Of a DNA stretch of 64,000 nt, positions 7,706 to 16,044 are shown in pieces. This DNA is from Rarobacter faecitabidus (lineage in GTDB: Bacteria > Actinomycetota > Actinomycetes > Actinomycetales > Cellulomonadaceae): NCBI RefSeq assembly GCF_006716265.1, contig NZ_VFOS01000001.1, positions 806,001 to 870,000 on the forward strand, given 5' to 3'. Each line of letters opens with the position of its first letter. The stretch's first letter is position 1. The notes below the pieces were generated by a model. The model did no database searches and was not told the origin of the DNA. It saw only the letters and a list, made by a program, of their open reading frames with translations. Both the position numbers and the translations under genes were made by a program.

Positions 7706-9706
7706 GTGAACAGGCTCCAGAAATGGGTCTATGGGAACTGGTCGGTCCCCGTCGTGTCCGGCGTACTCATCATCATCTCCTTCGCCGTTCAACGGCTGGC
7801 CGAGGGTGCAGCCAACCTCACCATCAGCCCCCAGTGGTGGCTCGATGCCGGCGCCCACGCCACCCATGCCACCGCGGTCTTCACCCTCGCGGATGCCTTC
7901 ATGGTCGCCGCCGCCGTGGTCGCCGGCTACGGGATCGTGATCAAGGCGGTTCGCGCGCTGATCGCCAAGGTCATCGGCATCGACCTGCTGGTGTCGGTGG
8001 CGGCCATCGGCGCGGTCATCATCGGCAACTTCTGGGAGGCCGCGGCGGTCACGTTCCTATTCGCCATCGGACACGCTCTGGAAGCGGCGACCCTGAACAG
8101 GACCCGCTCGGCCCTGGCCGAGCTGGTCGCCGTCGCCCCGGATTCCGCCGTCGTTGTGCGCGATGGTGAACAACAGGAGATCCCTGCCGGACAGGTGAGA
8201 ATGGGCGAGATCGTCCTGGTCAAGAACGGCTCGAAGGTCCCCGTGGACGGCCAGGTCGTCTCCGGCTCCGGCGCCATCGATGAGGCCTCCATCACCGGCG
8301 AATCGATCCCGGTGGAGAAATCCAAAGGTGACCAGGTGTTCGCCGGCACTGTCTCCCGCGGCGGCTTCCTGCAAGTGCTGGCCACCGGCATCGGCGCGGA
8401 TACCACCCTGGCCCGCATCATCCACCGGGTGGAGGAGGCCCAGGACGCCAAGGCCCGCACCCAGGCCTTCATGGACCGCTTCTCCCGCTGGTACACCCCC
8501 GCCGTCATGGTGCTGGCACTGGCGGCCGGACTGATCGCTGGTGATGTGGTCCTGGCGTTGACCCTGCTGGTCATCGGCTGCCCCGGCGCCCTGGTGATCT
8601 CCATTCCGGTCGCGATCGTGGCAGGCATCGGCCGGGCTGCCCGTAATGGCATCCTGATCAAGGGCGGCGAGTTCCTGGAGACCTCGGCCAAGATCTCGGC
8701 GGTCGCCGTGGACAAGACCGGCACCCTCACCGAGGGCCAACCTGTCCTCACCGATGTCGTGGTCCTGGATTCGGCACGGGACCGAGCCGACGTGCTGCGC
8801 TGGGCCGCGGCCGCCGAGGCTGGCTCGGAGCACCCGCTGGCCCGTCCCATCCTTCAGACGGCGCGCGATGAGGGGGTGGCCCCCGAGGGGGTCCCCGTCA
8901 CCGTCACCCCGGTCCCCGGTAAGGGCATCGTGTCCGACGTTGCCGGCCAACGGGTGCTCATCGGCAACCCGCCGCTGCTGGACCAGTACGGCGTTCCCGA
9001 CGACGGCAGCGCCGCTCGGGCGGCGGAAACGCTGGCCTCCGATGGAAAGACGCCGATGATCGTGGCCGTCGACGACCAGGTGATCGGCGTCGTCGCCGTG
9101 GCCGATCAGATCCGGCAGGACGCCGCCGAGATGGTCGCCCGGCTCCACCGAGCCGGGGTCGAGAAGGTGGTCATGCTCACCGGTGACACCCGACTGGTGG
9201 CCGAAGCCGTCGGGAAGGCCACCGGGATCGACGAGATCCACGCCTCCCTGCTCCCCGAAGACAAGCTGGACGTGGTCGCACAGTTGCAACGCCAGGGCCA
9301 CACGATTGCCATGGTCGGGGACGGTGTCAACGACGCCCCCGCTTTGGCCACCGCGAACATCGGCGTGGCAATGGGCGCGGCCGGTTCAGCCGTGGCCGTG
9401 GAGACCGCGGACATCGCCCTGATGGGCGACAACCTGCTCAAACTGCCCGAAGCCATCGGTCTGGCCAAGCGGACCGTGTCCGTGATGCGGCAGAACATCG
9501 CGATCGCCCTGATCACCGTGGTGCTGCTGCTGGCCGGTGTTTTCGCCGGCGGGGTGACCATGTCCGTCGGCATGCTCGTCCACGAAGCCTCCGTACTGGT
9601 CGTCATCATCAACGCAATGCGACTGCTACGGAAGAGCCGCGGTTCGACCACGAGGCCACCGGCCGAGAGGACCACGGAGAAAGGGGCACAGCAGGTAACC
9701 GCCTGA
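7706..9706 (+). CDS. Heavy-metal-translocating P1B-type ATPase with CPG motif
   Basis: 666 residues with about eight membrane helices. Motifs in order are TGES in the actuator domain, the membrane motif IGCPGALVISIPVAIVAGIG, the phosphorylation site DKTGTLTEG, the SEHPLARPI histidine-proline locus of P1B pumps, TGD, and GDGVNDAPALA. The usual CPC or SPC metal motif is CPG here, so one transmembrane cysteine ligand is absent. No N-terminal HMA domain is present; the 77-residue HMA protein upstream stands in for it. The transported metal cannot be assigned from this motif. The gene is probably co-regulated with hma by the Crp/Fnr protein. Confidence 0.93.
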   Translation: MNRLQKWVYGNWSVPVVSGVLIIISFAVQRLAEGAANLTISPQWWLDAGAHATHATAVFTLADAFMVAAAVVAGYGIVIKAVRALIAKVIGIDLLVSVAAIGAVIIGNFWEAAAVTFLFAIGHALEAATLNRTRSALAELVAVAPDSAVVVRDGEQQEIPAGQVRMGEIVLVKNGSKVPVDGQVVSGSGAIDEASITGESIPVEKSKGDQVFAGTVSRGGFLQVLATGIGADTTLARIIHRVEEAQDAKARTQAFMDRFSRWYTPAVMVLALAAGLIAGDVVLALTLLVIGCPGALVISIPVAIVAGIGRAARNGILIKGGEFLETSAKISAVAVDKTGTLTEGQPVLTDVVVLDSARDRADVLRWAAAAEAGSEHPLARPILQTARDEGVAPEGVPVTVTPVPGKGIVSDVAGQRVLIGNPPLLDQYGVPDDGSAARAAETLASDGKTPMIVAVDDQVIGVVAVADQIRQDAAEMVARLHRAGVEKVVMLTGDTRLVAEAVGKATGIDEIHASLLPEDKLDVVAQLQRQGHTIAMVGDGVNDAPALATANIGVAMGAAGSAVAVETADIALMGDNLLKLPEAIGLAKRTVSVMRQNIAIALITVVLLLAGVFAGGVTMSVGMLVHEASVLVVIINAMRLLRKSRGSTTRPPAERTTEKGAQQVTA

Positions 9707-9828
9707 CATCCAAATCCGCACCGGGGCCCTGGGGCCCGCACGCCTCCGGATCATCCCGAGGACGGATAAGCACGAAAACTCAGACAGCGAGATAGAGACA
9801 GCCATACAGGAAGCAGAGGAGATCAGCC

Positions 9829-9990
9829 ATGACCGAGAAGAACTTCACCCTTGGAGACAACGTCGAGCACTTTACTATTGCGGACGTCGCCCGGGACAAT
9901 CCGGACTTCCGGAAGGTGCTGTGGACCGGCGAACACGCCCAGATCGTCGTCATGACGATTCCGCCCGGTGGTGAGATCGGGGACGAGGAA
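9829..9990 (+). pseudogene. Truncated cupin-domain gene, cut off beside tRNA-Val
   Basis: An ATG with a GAGGAGA ribosome site opens a frame beginning MTEKNFTLGDNVEHF and continuing with VLWTGEHAQIVVMTIPPGGE, the start of a cupin barrel. After residue 54 the similarity stops just where the second metal-ligand strand should follow. The frame then runs for 38 codons through the spacer and antisense through tRNA-Val, which cannot be functional cupin sequence. I interpret it as a gene whose 3' part was deleted or replaced at the tRNA end of a mobile segment. Confidence 0.7.
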
Positions 9991-10049
9991 CAAGGCCCGA
10001 ACCTCGGCCAGCGCTTCCGTTGGCAAGGGTTCGAGCCTTGTGCGTGGGG

Positions 10050-10123
10050 TGGGCCCAGAGGGACTCGAACCCCCGACATCCACGGTGTAAACGTGGCGCT
10101 CTAGCCAACTGAGCTATAGGCCC
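10050..10123 (-). tRNA. tRNA-Val (anticodon UAC)
   Basis: The minus strand folds as a complete cloverleaf. The acceptor GGGCCTA pairs with TGGGCCC, the D arm contains AGCTCAGTTGGCTAGAGC, the anticodon stem CCACG/CGTGG encloses the loop TTTACAC (anticodon TAC), and the T arm contains GGGTTCGAGTCCC. The discriminator is A and the CCA end is not encoded. Its 3' end faces the metal-resistance segment at lower coordinates, the side on which tRNA-targeting integrative elements insert. Confidence 0.96.
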
Positions 10124-10186
10124 TTGCAACAAGGCCTACCTAGAGTACATGCTCACCTGGGCCGCCGGAAAATCGCGCACACCGCG

Positions 10187-10501
10187 TCAGGACGCCCATC
10201 CCACGGCCCGCAGGAGCGCGGCGGTCAGAGCGGCAGCCACGACCACGGCGAGGAACGGGGCCTTGAACCACAGCATGACGGCGGCGACCCCGACCGCGGG
10301 CACGCGCGCGTCAACAACGACGGATTGCCCGTCGCCGAGGGTCTGCACGGCCACGAGCGCCGCCAGCAGCGCCACCGTGAGCAGATCGGTGATGCGCGAC
10401 GCCCGCGGGTCGTCCAGCATTCGCCGGGGGACCAGGTAGCCCGCCAGTTTGAGAGCGGCGCAGATGAGCGAAGCGATGATGATGGCGTGCCAGAGTGTCA
10501 C
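10187..10501 (-). CDS. azlD: AzlD-type branched-chain amino acid export subunit
   Basis: 104 residues, four membrane helices (LWHAIIIASLICAALKLAGY, ITDLLTVALLAALVAVQTL, VPAVGVAAVMLWF, FLAVVVAAALTAALLRA). It has the AzlD pattern of a small partner of the AzlC permease. The GTG start at 10501 overlaps the azlC stop by four bases (GTGA), so the two are translationally coupled. The pair is known in other bacteria to export branched-chain amino acids or their analogues. Confidence 0.88.
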   Translation of the reverse strand: MTLWHAIIIASLICAALKLAGYLVPRRMLDDPRASRITDLLTVALLAALVAVQTLGDGQSVVVDARVPAVGVAAVMLWFKAPFLAVVVAAALTAALLRAVGWAS

Positions 10502-11295
10502 GGGCGCGCCTCCGGGTCGGGCCAGGAAGGGAGAACACCCGAGCCTGGGGAGCCATCCGCGCCCCCAGAAGACGGCAGGCCGCCAGTCCGCCCCGGCATC
10601 CCAGAGGTTCCAAACCAGTTCCACCAGCCCACGATGATCGCGACGACGGCGGCAACGAGCACGGGAAGCCCTGGAGTCATCACGGGCGTCAGGCACGTGG
10701 CGATAACAGCGGCCGCGACACCGACCGCGATGGCCTGCCGCTCGCGCAGGCGAGGCCACAGCAACCCCAGGAAGGCGGCGGCCGCCGCGGCGTCGAGCCC
10801 GTACCTGTCGGTGCCGCCAAGCACATCGCCGATCAGCGCGCCGATGAGCGTAGTCAGGTTCCACCCCAGGAACACGCCGATTCCCGTGAGCCAGAATCCT
10901 GTCTTGCGCGCTCGCGGTGACCTCTGCGCGAGCGAGACTGCGACGGACTCGTCGATAGTGACCTGCGCGGCGGCGAGCGTGAGCGGCCAGCGCCCGCCCA
11001 CGACGGGCTTCATCCGGATCGCGTATGCCACATTGCGAGCCCCCAGCAGAGAAGCGGACGCGACCGCCGCCGGTAGCGCGCCGAGCCCACCACCAGCGAC
11101 CACGCCGATGAATGCGAACTGCGACCCGCCGGTGAACATCACGGCGCTCAGGACGCACGTCTGCCACACATTCAGTCCGGCGGCAACGGCAAGCGCGCCG
11201 AATCCGACGCCGTATGCACTCGTAGCGAGGGCAACCGACCAGGCGATCCGTTTGGCGGCAGCGACTTCGTCACTATCAGTTCGCTCCGGATCCAT
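10498..11295 (-). CDS. azlC: AzlC family branched-chain amino acid permease
   Basis: About 265 residues with at least six membrane segments. AzlC hallmarks are AYGVGFGALAVAAGLNVWQT, MFTGGSQFAFIGVVA and LLGARNVAYAIRM. The last 40 residues form a non-membrane, Gly/Pro/Ser-rich tail (MPGRTGGLPSSGGADGSPGS), which is longer than usual for the family. A GTG at 11322 would add nine residues; ATG 11295 follows CAAAAT by six bases and is preferred. It forms an operon with azlD. Confidence 0.88.
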   Translation of the reverse strand: MDPERTDSDEVAAAKRIAWSVALATSAYGVGFGALAVAAGLNVWQTCVLSAVMFTGGSQFAFIGVVAGGGLGALPAAVASASLLGARNVAYAIRMKPVVGGRWPLTLAAAQVTIDESVAVSLAQRSPRARKTGFWLTGIGVFLGWNLTTLIGALIGDVLGGTDRYGLDAAAAAAFLGLLWPRLRERQAIAVGVAAAVIATCLTPVMTPGLPVLVAAVVAIIVGWWNWFGTSGMPGRTGGLPSSGGADGSPGSGVLPSWPDPEARP

Positions 11296-11356
11296 CCCAT
11301 CATTTTGCTCTCTTGCGCGCACACGTCAAAGCGCCGCCTGCACTAAGGTCGGATAC

Positions 11357-12514
11357 GTGAGCGAAATGCGGTTGAGCGACGTCATTGCACGCCTGGACGA
11401 ATGGTTCCCGCGGGCGCTGGCGGAACCCTGGGATTCCGTGGGCTTGATCGTCGGGGATCCCGACCGGCCCGTGCGCAGAATCCTCCTCGCGCTCGACCCG
11501 GTTCGGTCAGTTGTGGACGAGGCCTCTGACTGGTCCGCAGACCTGATCATCACGCATCACCCCCTGTTCCTGAAGCCCGTGCATCAGCTCAGCACCGAGA
11601 CCTTCAAGGGAGCCATCGTCCACCGCCTGATCGCAGCGCAATGCGCCCTCTTCAATGCGCACACGAACGCGGATCGCGCCGCCGACGGCGTCGCTCACGC
11701 GCTCACCAAGCGACTCGGGCTGATCGATTCGACCCCGCTTGCCGCGGCCCAGCAGCCGCCGCGCGATAAGTACGTCGTCTTCTCGCCGCTGGATGCCACC
11801 GACGGCATACAGGCGGCCATGTCCGCGGCGGGCGCCGGGCGGATCGGGGAATACTCGTCCTGCGCCTGGCGCACCGAGGGGGAGGGCACCTTCACCGCGT
11901 CGAAGGACGCCAACCCGACCATCGGCGAGCCGGGGCAGAAGACGACCGTGCGCGAGCACCGCCTCGAAATGGTGGCGCCCCGCTCCGCGCGGGCCGCGGT
12001 CACAACAGCGCTGCGCGCCGCGCATCCGTACGAGGAACCCGCCTACGAGGTCACCGAACTAGCCAGCGAACCCAGCGACCTCGGGCTCGGTCGCATGGGA
12101 CGCCTGCCATCGCCCATGTCGCTGCGCGAGTTCGCCGAGCACGCGGCCCGGGTCCTGCCCGCCACAGCGCAGGGCATTCGCGTGGCCGGCGACTTGGACG
12201 CAGTCGTGGAACGAGTGGCGGTCGTGGGTGGATCGGGCGATTCCATGATCGGCGCAGCGCGCGCTGCCGGCGCCGACGTGTACCTGACGTCGGACCTGCG
12301 CCACCACCCCGTATCCGAGGCGCGCGAGGAGGCAATGCTGGGCGACGGTCGTCCCTTCCTCGTCGACACGGCGCACTTCGCCAGCGAATCGGTGTGGCTG
12401 GACGATCTTGCGCAAAAACTGACCGCGATCCCAAGTGCCCGGCTGGAGGTTCGCATCGCGCGAGAGTCCACAGACCCCTGGACCGCGCACTTTCCCTCGG
12501 TGACCACCGGGTAG
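11357..12514 (+). CDS. Nif3-like dinuclear metal center hexameric protein
   Basis: 385 residues, Nif3/YbgI (DUF34) family. An N-terminal metal-ligand motif ITHHPLFLKP (His 67/68) and NAHTNAD are followed by a PII-like insert (about residues 130-240, AVTTALRAAHPYEEPAYEV) and the C-terminal Nif3 half (GGSGDSMIGAARAAGADVYLTSDLRHH, DTAHFASE). The reaction of the family is unsettled; GTP cyclohydrolase-like folds have been described. GTG 11357 follows TAAGGT by seven bases. In actinobacteria it commonly precedes the zinc-ribbon gene found next. Confidence 0.92.
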   Translation: MSEMRLSDVIARLDEWFPRALAEPWDSVGLIVGDPDRPVRRILLALDPVRSVVDEASDWSADLIITHHPLFLKPVHQLSTETFKGAIVHRLIAAQCALFNAHTNADRAADGVAHALTKRLGLIDSTPLAAAQQPPRDKYVVFSPLDATDGIQAAMSAAGAGRIGEYSSCAWRTEGEGTFTASKDANPTIGEPGQKTTVREHRLEMVAPRSARAAVTTALRAAHPYEEPAYEVTELASEPSDLGLGRMGRLPSPMSLREFAEHAARVLPATAQGIRVAGDLDAVVERVAVVGGSGDSMIGAARAAGADVYLTSDLRHHPVSEAREEAMLGDGRPFLVDTAHFASESVWLDDLAQKLTAIPSARLEVRIARESTDPWTAHFPSVTTG

Positions 12515-12544
12515 TCTGTTCACACGCGACGAAAGGCACCAACG

Positions 12545-13282
12545 ATGGCAACTGCACCTGTGGCCGACCAGCAGGCACTCCTGGGCGTTCAGGCACTCGA
12601 CACCAGAGCGCAACAGCTCTTCCACCGTCGCCGAACGCTTCCGGTCCACAAGCAGATCGCCGCGCTCGATGCGCAACTTGCGGAGCTGGAGCGAAGCCTG
12701 GTCGCGGCGCGCACCGAGGTCTCGGATTCCCGTGCGGCGCTCACCAAGGCGGAGGCCGACGTCGCCCAGGTGCGGGACCGCTCCGCCCGCGACCAGGGCC
12801 TGCTCGACGGGGGTGCCGTTACCCCCAAGGATGCCCAGGCGCTCCTCTCGGAGATCGAATCACTGGCGGCGCGGCAAGCCAAACTCGAGGAGATCGAGCT
12901 CGAGGCGATGGAGACCCTTGAGGGCCACGAGGCAGTCCTCGCCGAACTCGAACAGCAGCGCTCTGCATTGGACGCCGAGCGGGTTGCCGCCGTTGCCGTG
13001 CGCGACCAAGAGGTCGCCGAGATCGACGCTGAGCGCAAGCAGGTCGCGGTCGATCGTCGCGGTGCCATCGAGGGCATCGATGCCAGCCTGATGATCGAGT
13101 ACGAGAAACTGCGCGATCAACTCGGCGGCCTCGGCGCGGCGCGGCTCGAGGGGCGCATGTGCAGCGGCTGCCGTATTCAGCTCGGTCCCGTGGACCTAAG
13201 CCACATCAATGCCGCCGCCCCGGATGCCGTGGTCCACTGCGAGGAGTGCGGGCGCATCCTCGTCCGCCCGCTCGACTCCTAG
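12545..13282 (+). CDS. C4-type zinc ribbon domain coiled-coil protein
   Basis: 245 residues. Residues 15-190 form a long charged coiled coil (TRAQQLFHRRRTLP start, heptads rich in Glu, Ala and Arg). The C-terminal C4 zinc ribbon has the pairs CSGC and CEEC about 34 residues apart. It matches the DUF164/zf-RING_7 proteins conserved next to Nif3 genes in actinobacteria. It may bind nucleic acid or scaffold a complex; function is unknown. The ribosome site GAAAGG lies before ATG 12545, and the 30-bp gap to the Nif3 gene suggests one operon. Confidence 0.92.
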   Translation: MATAPVADQQALLGVQALDTRAQQLFHRRRTLPVHKQIAALDAQLAELERSLVAARTEVSDSRAALTKAEADVAQVRDRSARDQGLLDGGAVTPKDAQALLSEIESLAARQAKLEEIELEAMETLEGHEAVLAELEQQRSALDAERVAAVAVRDQEVAEIDAERKQVAVDRRGAIEGIDASLMIEYEKLRDQLGGLGAARLEGRMCSGCRIQLGPVDLSHINAAAPDAVVHCEECGRILVRPLDS

Positions 13283-13288
13283 CACTCC

Positions 13289-14077
13289 CTACTTGGCGAG
13301 CACGTAGGTTAGACGACCCCGCGATTCGGTTGTCCACTCGAATTCGACATTGTGGACGAGTTCTCCAGTGGGCAGTCGGCCGACGTGGATCCCGGCGCTG
13401 GCAGCGGCATCGCAGAGCTCGTCCACACTGCCCGGGAGCGGACCACCGGAGCGAGCCAGCGCGCCGGTCAGCACCCCGCGCAAATACTTCGCGTGGTGGG
13501 TCACGACCGAGCGCCCCGATGGTGTCTCGCGGACTACCCGGATCTCCACCCACAGCGCGCCGGCGGGCGGGCTCCACATCGCCCCGTAGGAGTGCGAGCG
13601 GCAGTCGATGACGATTTCGCCGTCAGTCACCGCCGAGTCCAGCGCCGCGAGGTGCCCGTTCCACCACCGGCCCAGCGGACCGATTCCGGGCAGGTTCACG
13701 CCACCCGATAGCCGATACGGCGGAATGCGATCACCCGGACGGGTGATGCCCCACAAGCCGGAGAAGACCAGGATGTCCAGGCCCGCGGGCAACACCACCG
13801 GGAGCCTGGCGGCATCGAACAGGACGCCGGTATAGATGTCGCGGCTCGTCGCGGTTGCCGCGGTTGCTAGGTCGAGGTTGGCGCGGATCTGCGCCGTAAG
13901 GTTCGGGCTCACCTTGAGCACCTCGGGGGCATCGCGTCGCTTCGACGCATTGGCCAGCGCCGCCATGACCTTGCGGCGGGGCGCGGTGAGTTCGGGGACT
14001 GCCAGGGATGACAGTTCGAGCCGCGCGCCGGATTCGGGAACCGCCTTGGTCTCGGAGGGCGGGAGCAGGATGAGCAC
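13289..14077 (-). CDS. yaaA: YaaA family (UPF0246) peroxide stress protein
   Basis: 262 residues. YaaA hallmarks are LILLPPSETKA at the start, VFSGLWGITRPGDRIPPYRL in the middle, VIDCRSHSYGAMW, and HHAKYLRGVLTGAL near residue 200. E. coli YaaA lowers free iron and protects DNA during peroxide stress; here that role is inferred from the family. It is convergent with the zinc-ribbon gene, with almost no gap. GTG 14077 follows TACCGT by six bases and fits the family N-terminus, while the longer frame to 14095 adds only six residues. Confidence 0.87.
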   Translation of the reverse strand: MLILLPPSETKAVPESGARLELSSLAVPELTAPRRKVMAALANASKRRDAPEVLKVSPNLTAQIRANLDLATAATATSRDIYTGVLFDAARLPVVLPAGLDILVFSGLWGITRPGDRIPPYRLSGGVNLPGIGPLGRWWNGHLAALDSAVTDGEIVIDCRSHSYGAMWSPPAGALWVEIRVVRETPSGRSVVTHHAKYLRGVLTGALARSGGPLPGSVDELCDAAASAGIHVGRLPTGELVHNVEFEWTTESRGRLTYVLAK

Positions 14078-14156
14078 CGAACCACGGTAGCCCACTGTCG
14101 CGGTGGTACCCGAGTCCGGAGTCGTACCGGGGCGCGCGAGGCCCTATTGAGGTTGG

Positions 14157-14585
14157 CTAAGCGATGACGAACTTGTCGATGATCCCGAGATCACCGAGCG
14201 TTGCGAGGACTGTCGTGGGCGCTCCGCGCAGAATGATCGGCTGATGGCCCTCGTCCTCGACGGCGGCGAGTTGATAGACGAAAGCGATGCCGGTCTCATC
14301 GATGCCGGTGACGTCCTGCATCTCGATGATGAGCGGATACGTCGACATGGCAACCTGCAGGAGGACCGCGCTTGCCTGCTCACGGAGCGTGACGTTGATG
14401 TCGCCGGAGAGCCGGACGAGTCGCGCCTGACCCTCGTCGGAAAGAGTGATGCTTCCTGACCCGCTCGGGGTTGCGGACGCTGTGCTGCTCGTGTGGAGTA
14501 GCTGAGTCTCCAGGCTCGCGGCTGTGCGAGTCGTCTCGGTGACCGCCACCCTGTCATGCCCACGGCCCGTCTTCGGTGTGTTCAT
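14157..14585 (-). CDS. STAS domain protein (anti-sigma factor antagonist-like)
   Basis: 142 residues. A variable, Ser/Thr-rich N-terminal tail of about 45 residues is followed by a STAS domain (VRLSGDINVTLREQASAVL, then YPLIIEMQDVTGIDETGIAF, then ILRGAPTTVLATLGDLGI). In SpoIIAA-type antagonists the phosphorylated residue is Ser in D-S-S-G. Here the matching loop is GIDETGIA, with Thr the only candidate. No anti-sigma kinase or sigma factor gene is adjacent, so the partner is encoded elsewhere. A promoter-like TTGACG-N16-TAAACG lies about 120 bases upstream. Confidence 0.85.
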   Translation of the reverse strand: MNTPKTGRGHDRVAVTETTRTAASLETQLLHTSSTASATPSGSGSITLSDEGQARLVRLSGDINVTLREQASAVLLQVAMSTYPLIIEMQDVTGIDETGIAFVYQLAAVEDEGHQPIILRGAPTTVLATLGDLGIIDKFVIA

Positions 14586-14700
14586 GACCTAACCTTGACA
14601 CTCGTTGCTGGAAAAAGGGTGAGAAGTGGGCATGTGTCTCATTATTCGGCAACTCCACGCAAAGTTAGGCGGGCATGAAGCACGCTTCCACGCGCCGAAG

Positions 14701-14728
14701 CGTTTAGGTAGTGTAATGAAGGCGTCAA
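14701..14728 (-). promoter_or_regulatory. Possible promoter of the STAS gene
   Basis: Read on the minus strand, TTGACG (14728-14723) and TAAACG (14706-14701) are 16 bases apart. The predicted leader to ATG 14585 is about 110 bases. The rest of the 14586-14822 gap holds the 3' flank of rnpB, including a short CAGGCT-AGCCTG hairpin near 14810 that may end that RNA. Confidence 0.4.
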
Positions 14729-14822
14729 AGAGTTAAAGGATGCGCGAACGCCTGCGAGCACACCAGGACGCTCGGGTCGGGGGGCGCGGCAGGATCGCAG
14801 GCTCGCCAGCCTGAGGCAGGGG

Positions 14823-15207
14823 GTGCGGATGAGTTGACCTATACGCCGGGTTCTGTCTCCACCGACCGTTGCCGGTCGGTGGGAGGCGACCATCCATCTA
14901 GGGGCGTCGTTGCCGGCGCCCTCGAGCGATCTACCCGGATGCTCAGGCGAGCCGCCTTGATACGCATCCTGTCTGATCTTGCTCCCGGTGGGGTTTACCT
15001 AGCCGCACTGGTCACCCAGTGCGCTGGTGGTCTCTTACACCACCCTTTCACCCTTACTGCCGAAGCGAACTCCGGCAGCGGTCTACTCTCTGTGGCACTT
15101 GCCCGCGGGTCACCCCGGGTGGGCGTTACCCACCACCGTGCCCTGTGGAGCCCGGACGTTCCTCGGCGGGCCGAGGCCCGTCGCGGCCGCCCAGTCAACT
15201 CATCCGC
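14823..15207 (-). ncRNA. rnpB: RNase P RNA (class A)
   Basis: The minus strand carries the conserved blocks of bacterial type A RNase P RNA in order: GAGGAACGTCCGGGCTCCAC, GGGTGACCCGCGG, AGAGTAGACCG, GGTAAACCCC, AGATGGATGGTC, and ACAGAACCCGGCGTATAGG. The two ends pair (GCGGATGAGTTGACTGG with GGTCAACTCATCCGC). This is the catalytic RNA that trims tRNA 5' leaders. It lies between ppgK and the STAS gene on the same strand but has its own promoter. Confidence 0.97.
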
Positions 15208-15213
15208 CCTGAC

Positions 15214-15219
15214 AGTGTA
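15214..15219 (-). promoter_or_regulatory. -10 box of rnpB
   Basis: TACACT on the minus strand places the first transcribed base at about 15207, which is the first base of the terminal pairing of the RNase P RNA. The -35 region is weak. Confidence 0.6.
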
Positions 15220-15249
15220 GTCGCAGCGGGCAAGAAGTGGGGAAGCGCG

Positions 15250-16044
15250 TCAGGAGATGTGCCCGGCGGCCCAGGCCGCTGCGCCGGCGATGCCCGCATT
15301 GTTGCGTAGCGCGGCGGGGATGATCGGGCACGAGATGTCGCGCAGCAGCGGCAGCCACTTCTCGTGAGCCTTGGAGACGCCACCCCCGACCACGATCAAA
15401 TCGGGGGACAGGAGCATGTCCACCATGGAGAAGTACTGCTGCAGAGGGCCGGTGGCCCACTCGTCCCAATCCAGGCCGTTGCGTTCGCGCGAGACCGCCG
15501 AGGCCTCCTTCTCGGAGTCGCCGCCGTTCATCTCCAGGTGCCCGAATTCGGTGTTGGGGACCAGCACGTCGTTCATGATCAGCGCAGAGCCGATGCCGGT
15601 GCCGAGGGTGAGCACCAGGATCGTCCCATCCTCGTCCTTGGCCGCGCCGTATAGCGCCTCGCCATAGCCGGCCGCATCCGCATCGTTCAGCACGGAGACG
15701 CTACGGCCCACGGCCTGGGAGACGACGTCCTCGAGGTTGACGCCCTTCCACGACTTGTCGAGGTTGGCGATGAACTTGATGACGCCGTGCCGGATCGGCG
15801 CCGGGAAAGCTACGCCGACCGGCGCTTCCGGGGGGAGATCGAAATGGTCTACCAGCTCGGCGATCACCGAACCGACTGCCTGGGGCGTGGAGTTCTCCGG
15901 CGTCGGTATGCGGTGGCGATCAGCCAGGAGGTCACCGCTGGCCAGGTCTACGGGAGCGCCCTTGATGCCGGTGCCGCCTATGTCGATACCGAGTGCAACG
16001 GTGGTCGGGGGGATGGCCGGCGAATGTGAAGTGTGGGTGCTCAT
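15250..16044 (-). CDS. ppgK: Polyphosphate glucokinase (ROK family)
   Basis: 264 residues. The phosphate loop [17 protein letters not shown] is near residue 18, followed by [15 protein letters not shown], the catalytic [15 protein letters not shown], and [24 protein letters not shown] replaces the zinc-binding ROK motif. This is the pattern of actinobacterial PpgK, which phosphorylates glucose with polyphosphate (and often ATP). ATG 16044 overlaps the map stop by four bases (ATGA), so ppgK is translationally coupled to map. Confidence 0.92.
   Translation of the reverse strand: MSTHTSHSPAIPPTTVALGIDIGGTGIKGAPVDLASGDLLADRHRIPTPENSTPQAVGSVIAELVDHFDLPPEAPVGVAFPAPIRHGVIKFIANLDKSWKGVNLEDVVSQAVGRSVSVLNDADAAGYGEALYGAAKDEDGTILVLTLGTGIGSALIMNDVLVPNTEFGHLEMNGGDSEKEASAVSRERNGLDWDEWATGPLQQYFSMVDMLLSPDLIVVGGGVSKAHEKWLPLLRDISCPIIPAALRNNAGIAGAAAWAAGHIS

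Noticed and set aside
10020-10045. CAAGG-GTTCGAG-CCTTG hairpin as T arm of a second, broken tRNA
   Set aside because: The TTCGA loop is not flanked by a proper 5-bp T stem in register, and no other tRNA arm can be found. It is more likely a transcription end for tRNA-Val or chance.
9991-10104. In-frame extension of the cupin fragment through the tRNA-Val antisense
   Set aside because: The tRNA is certain, and the added residues do not resemble cupin sequence.
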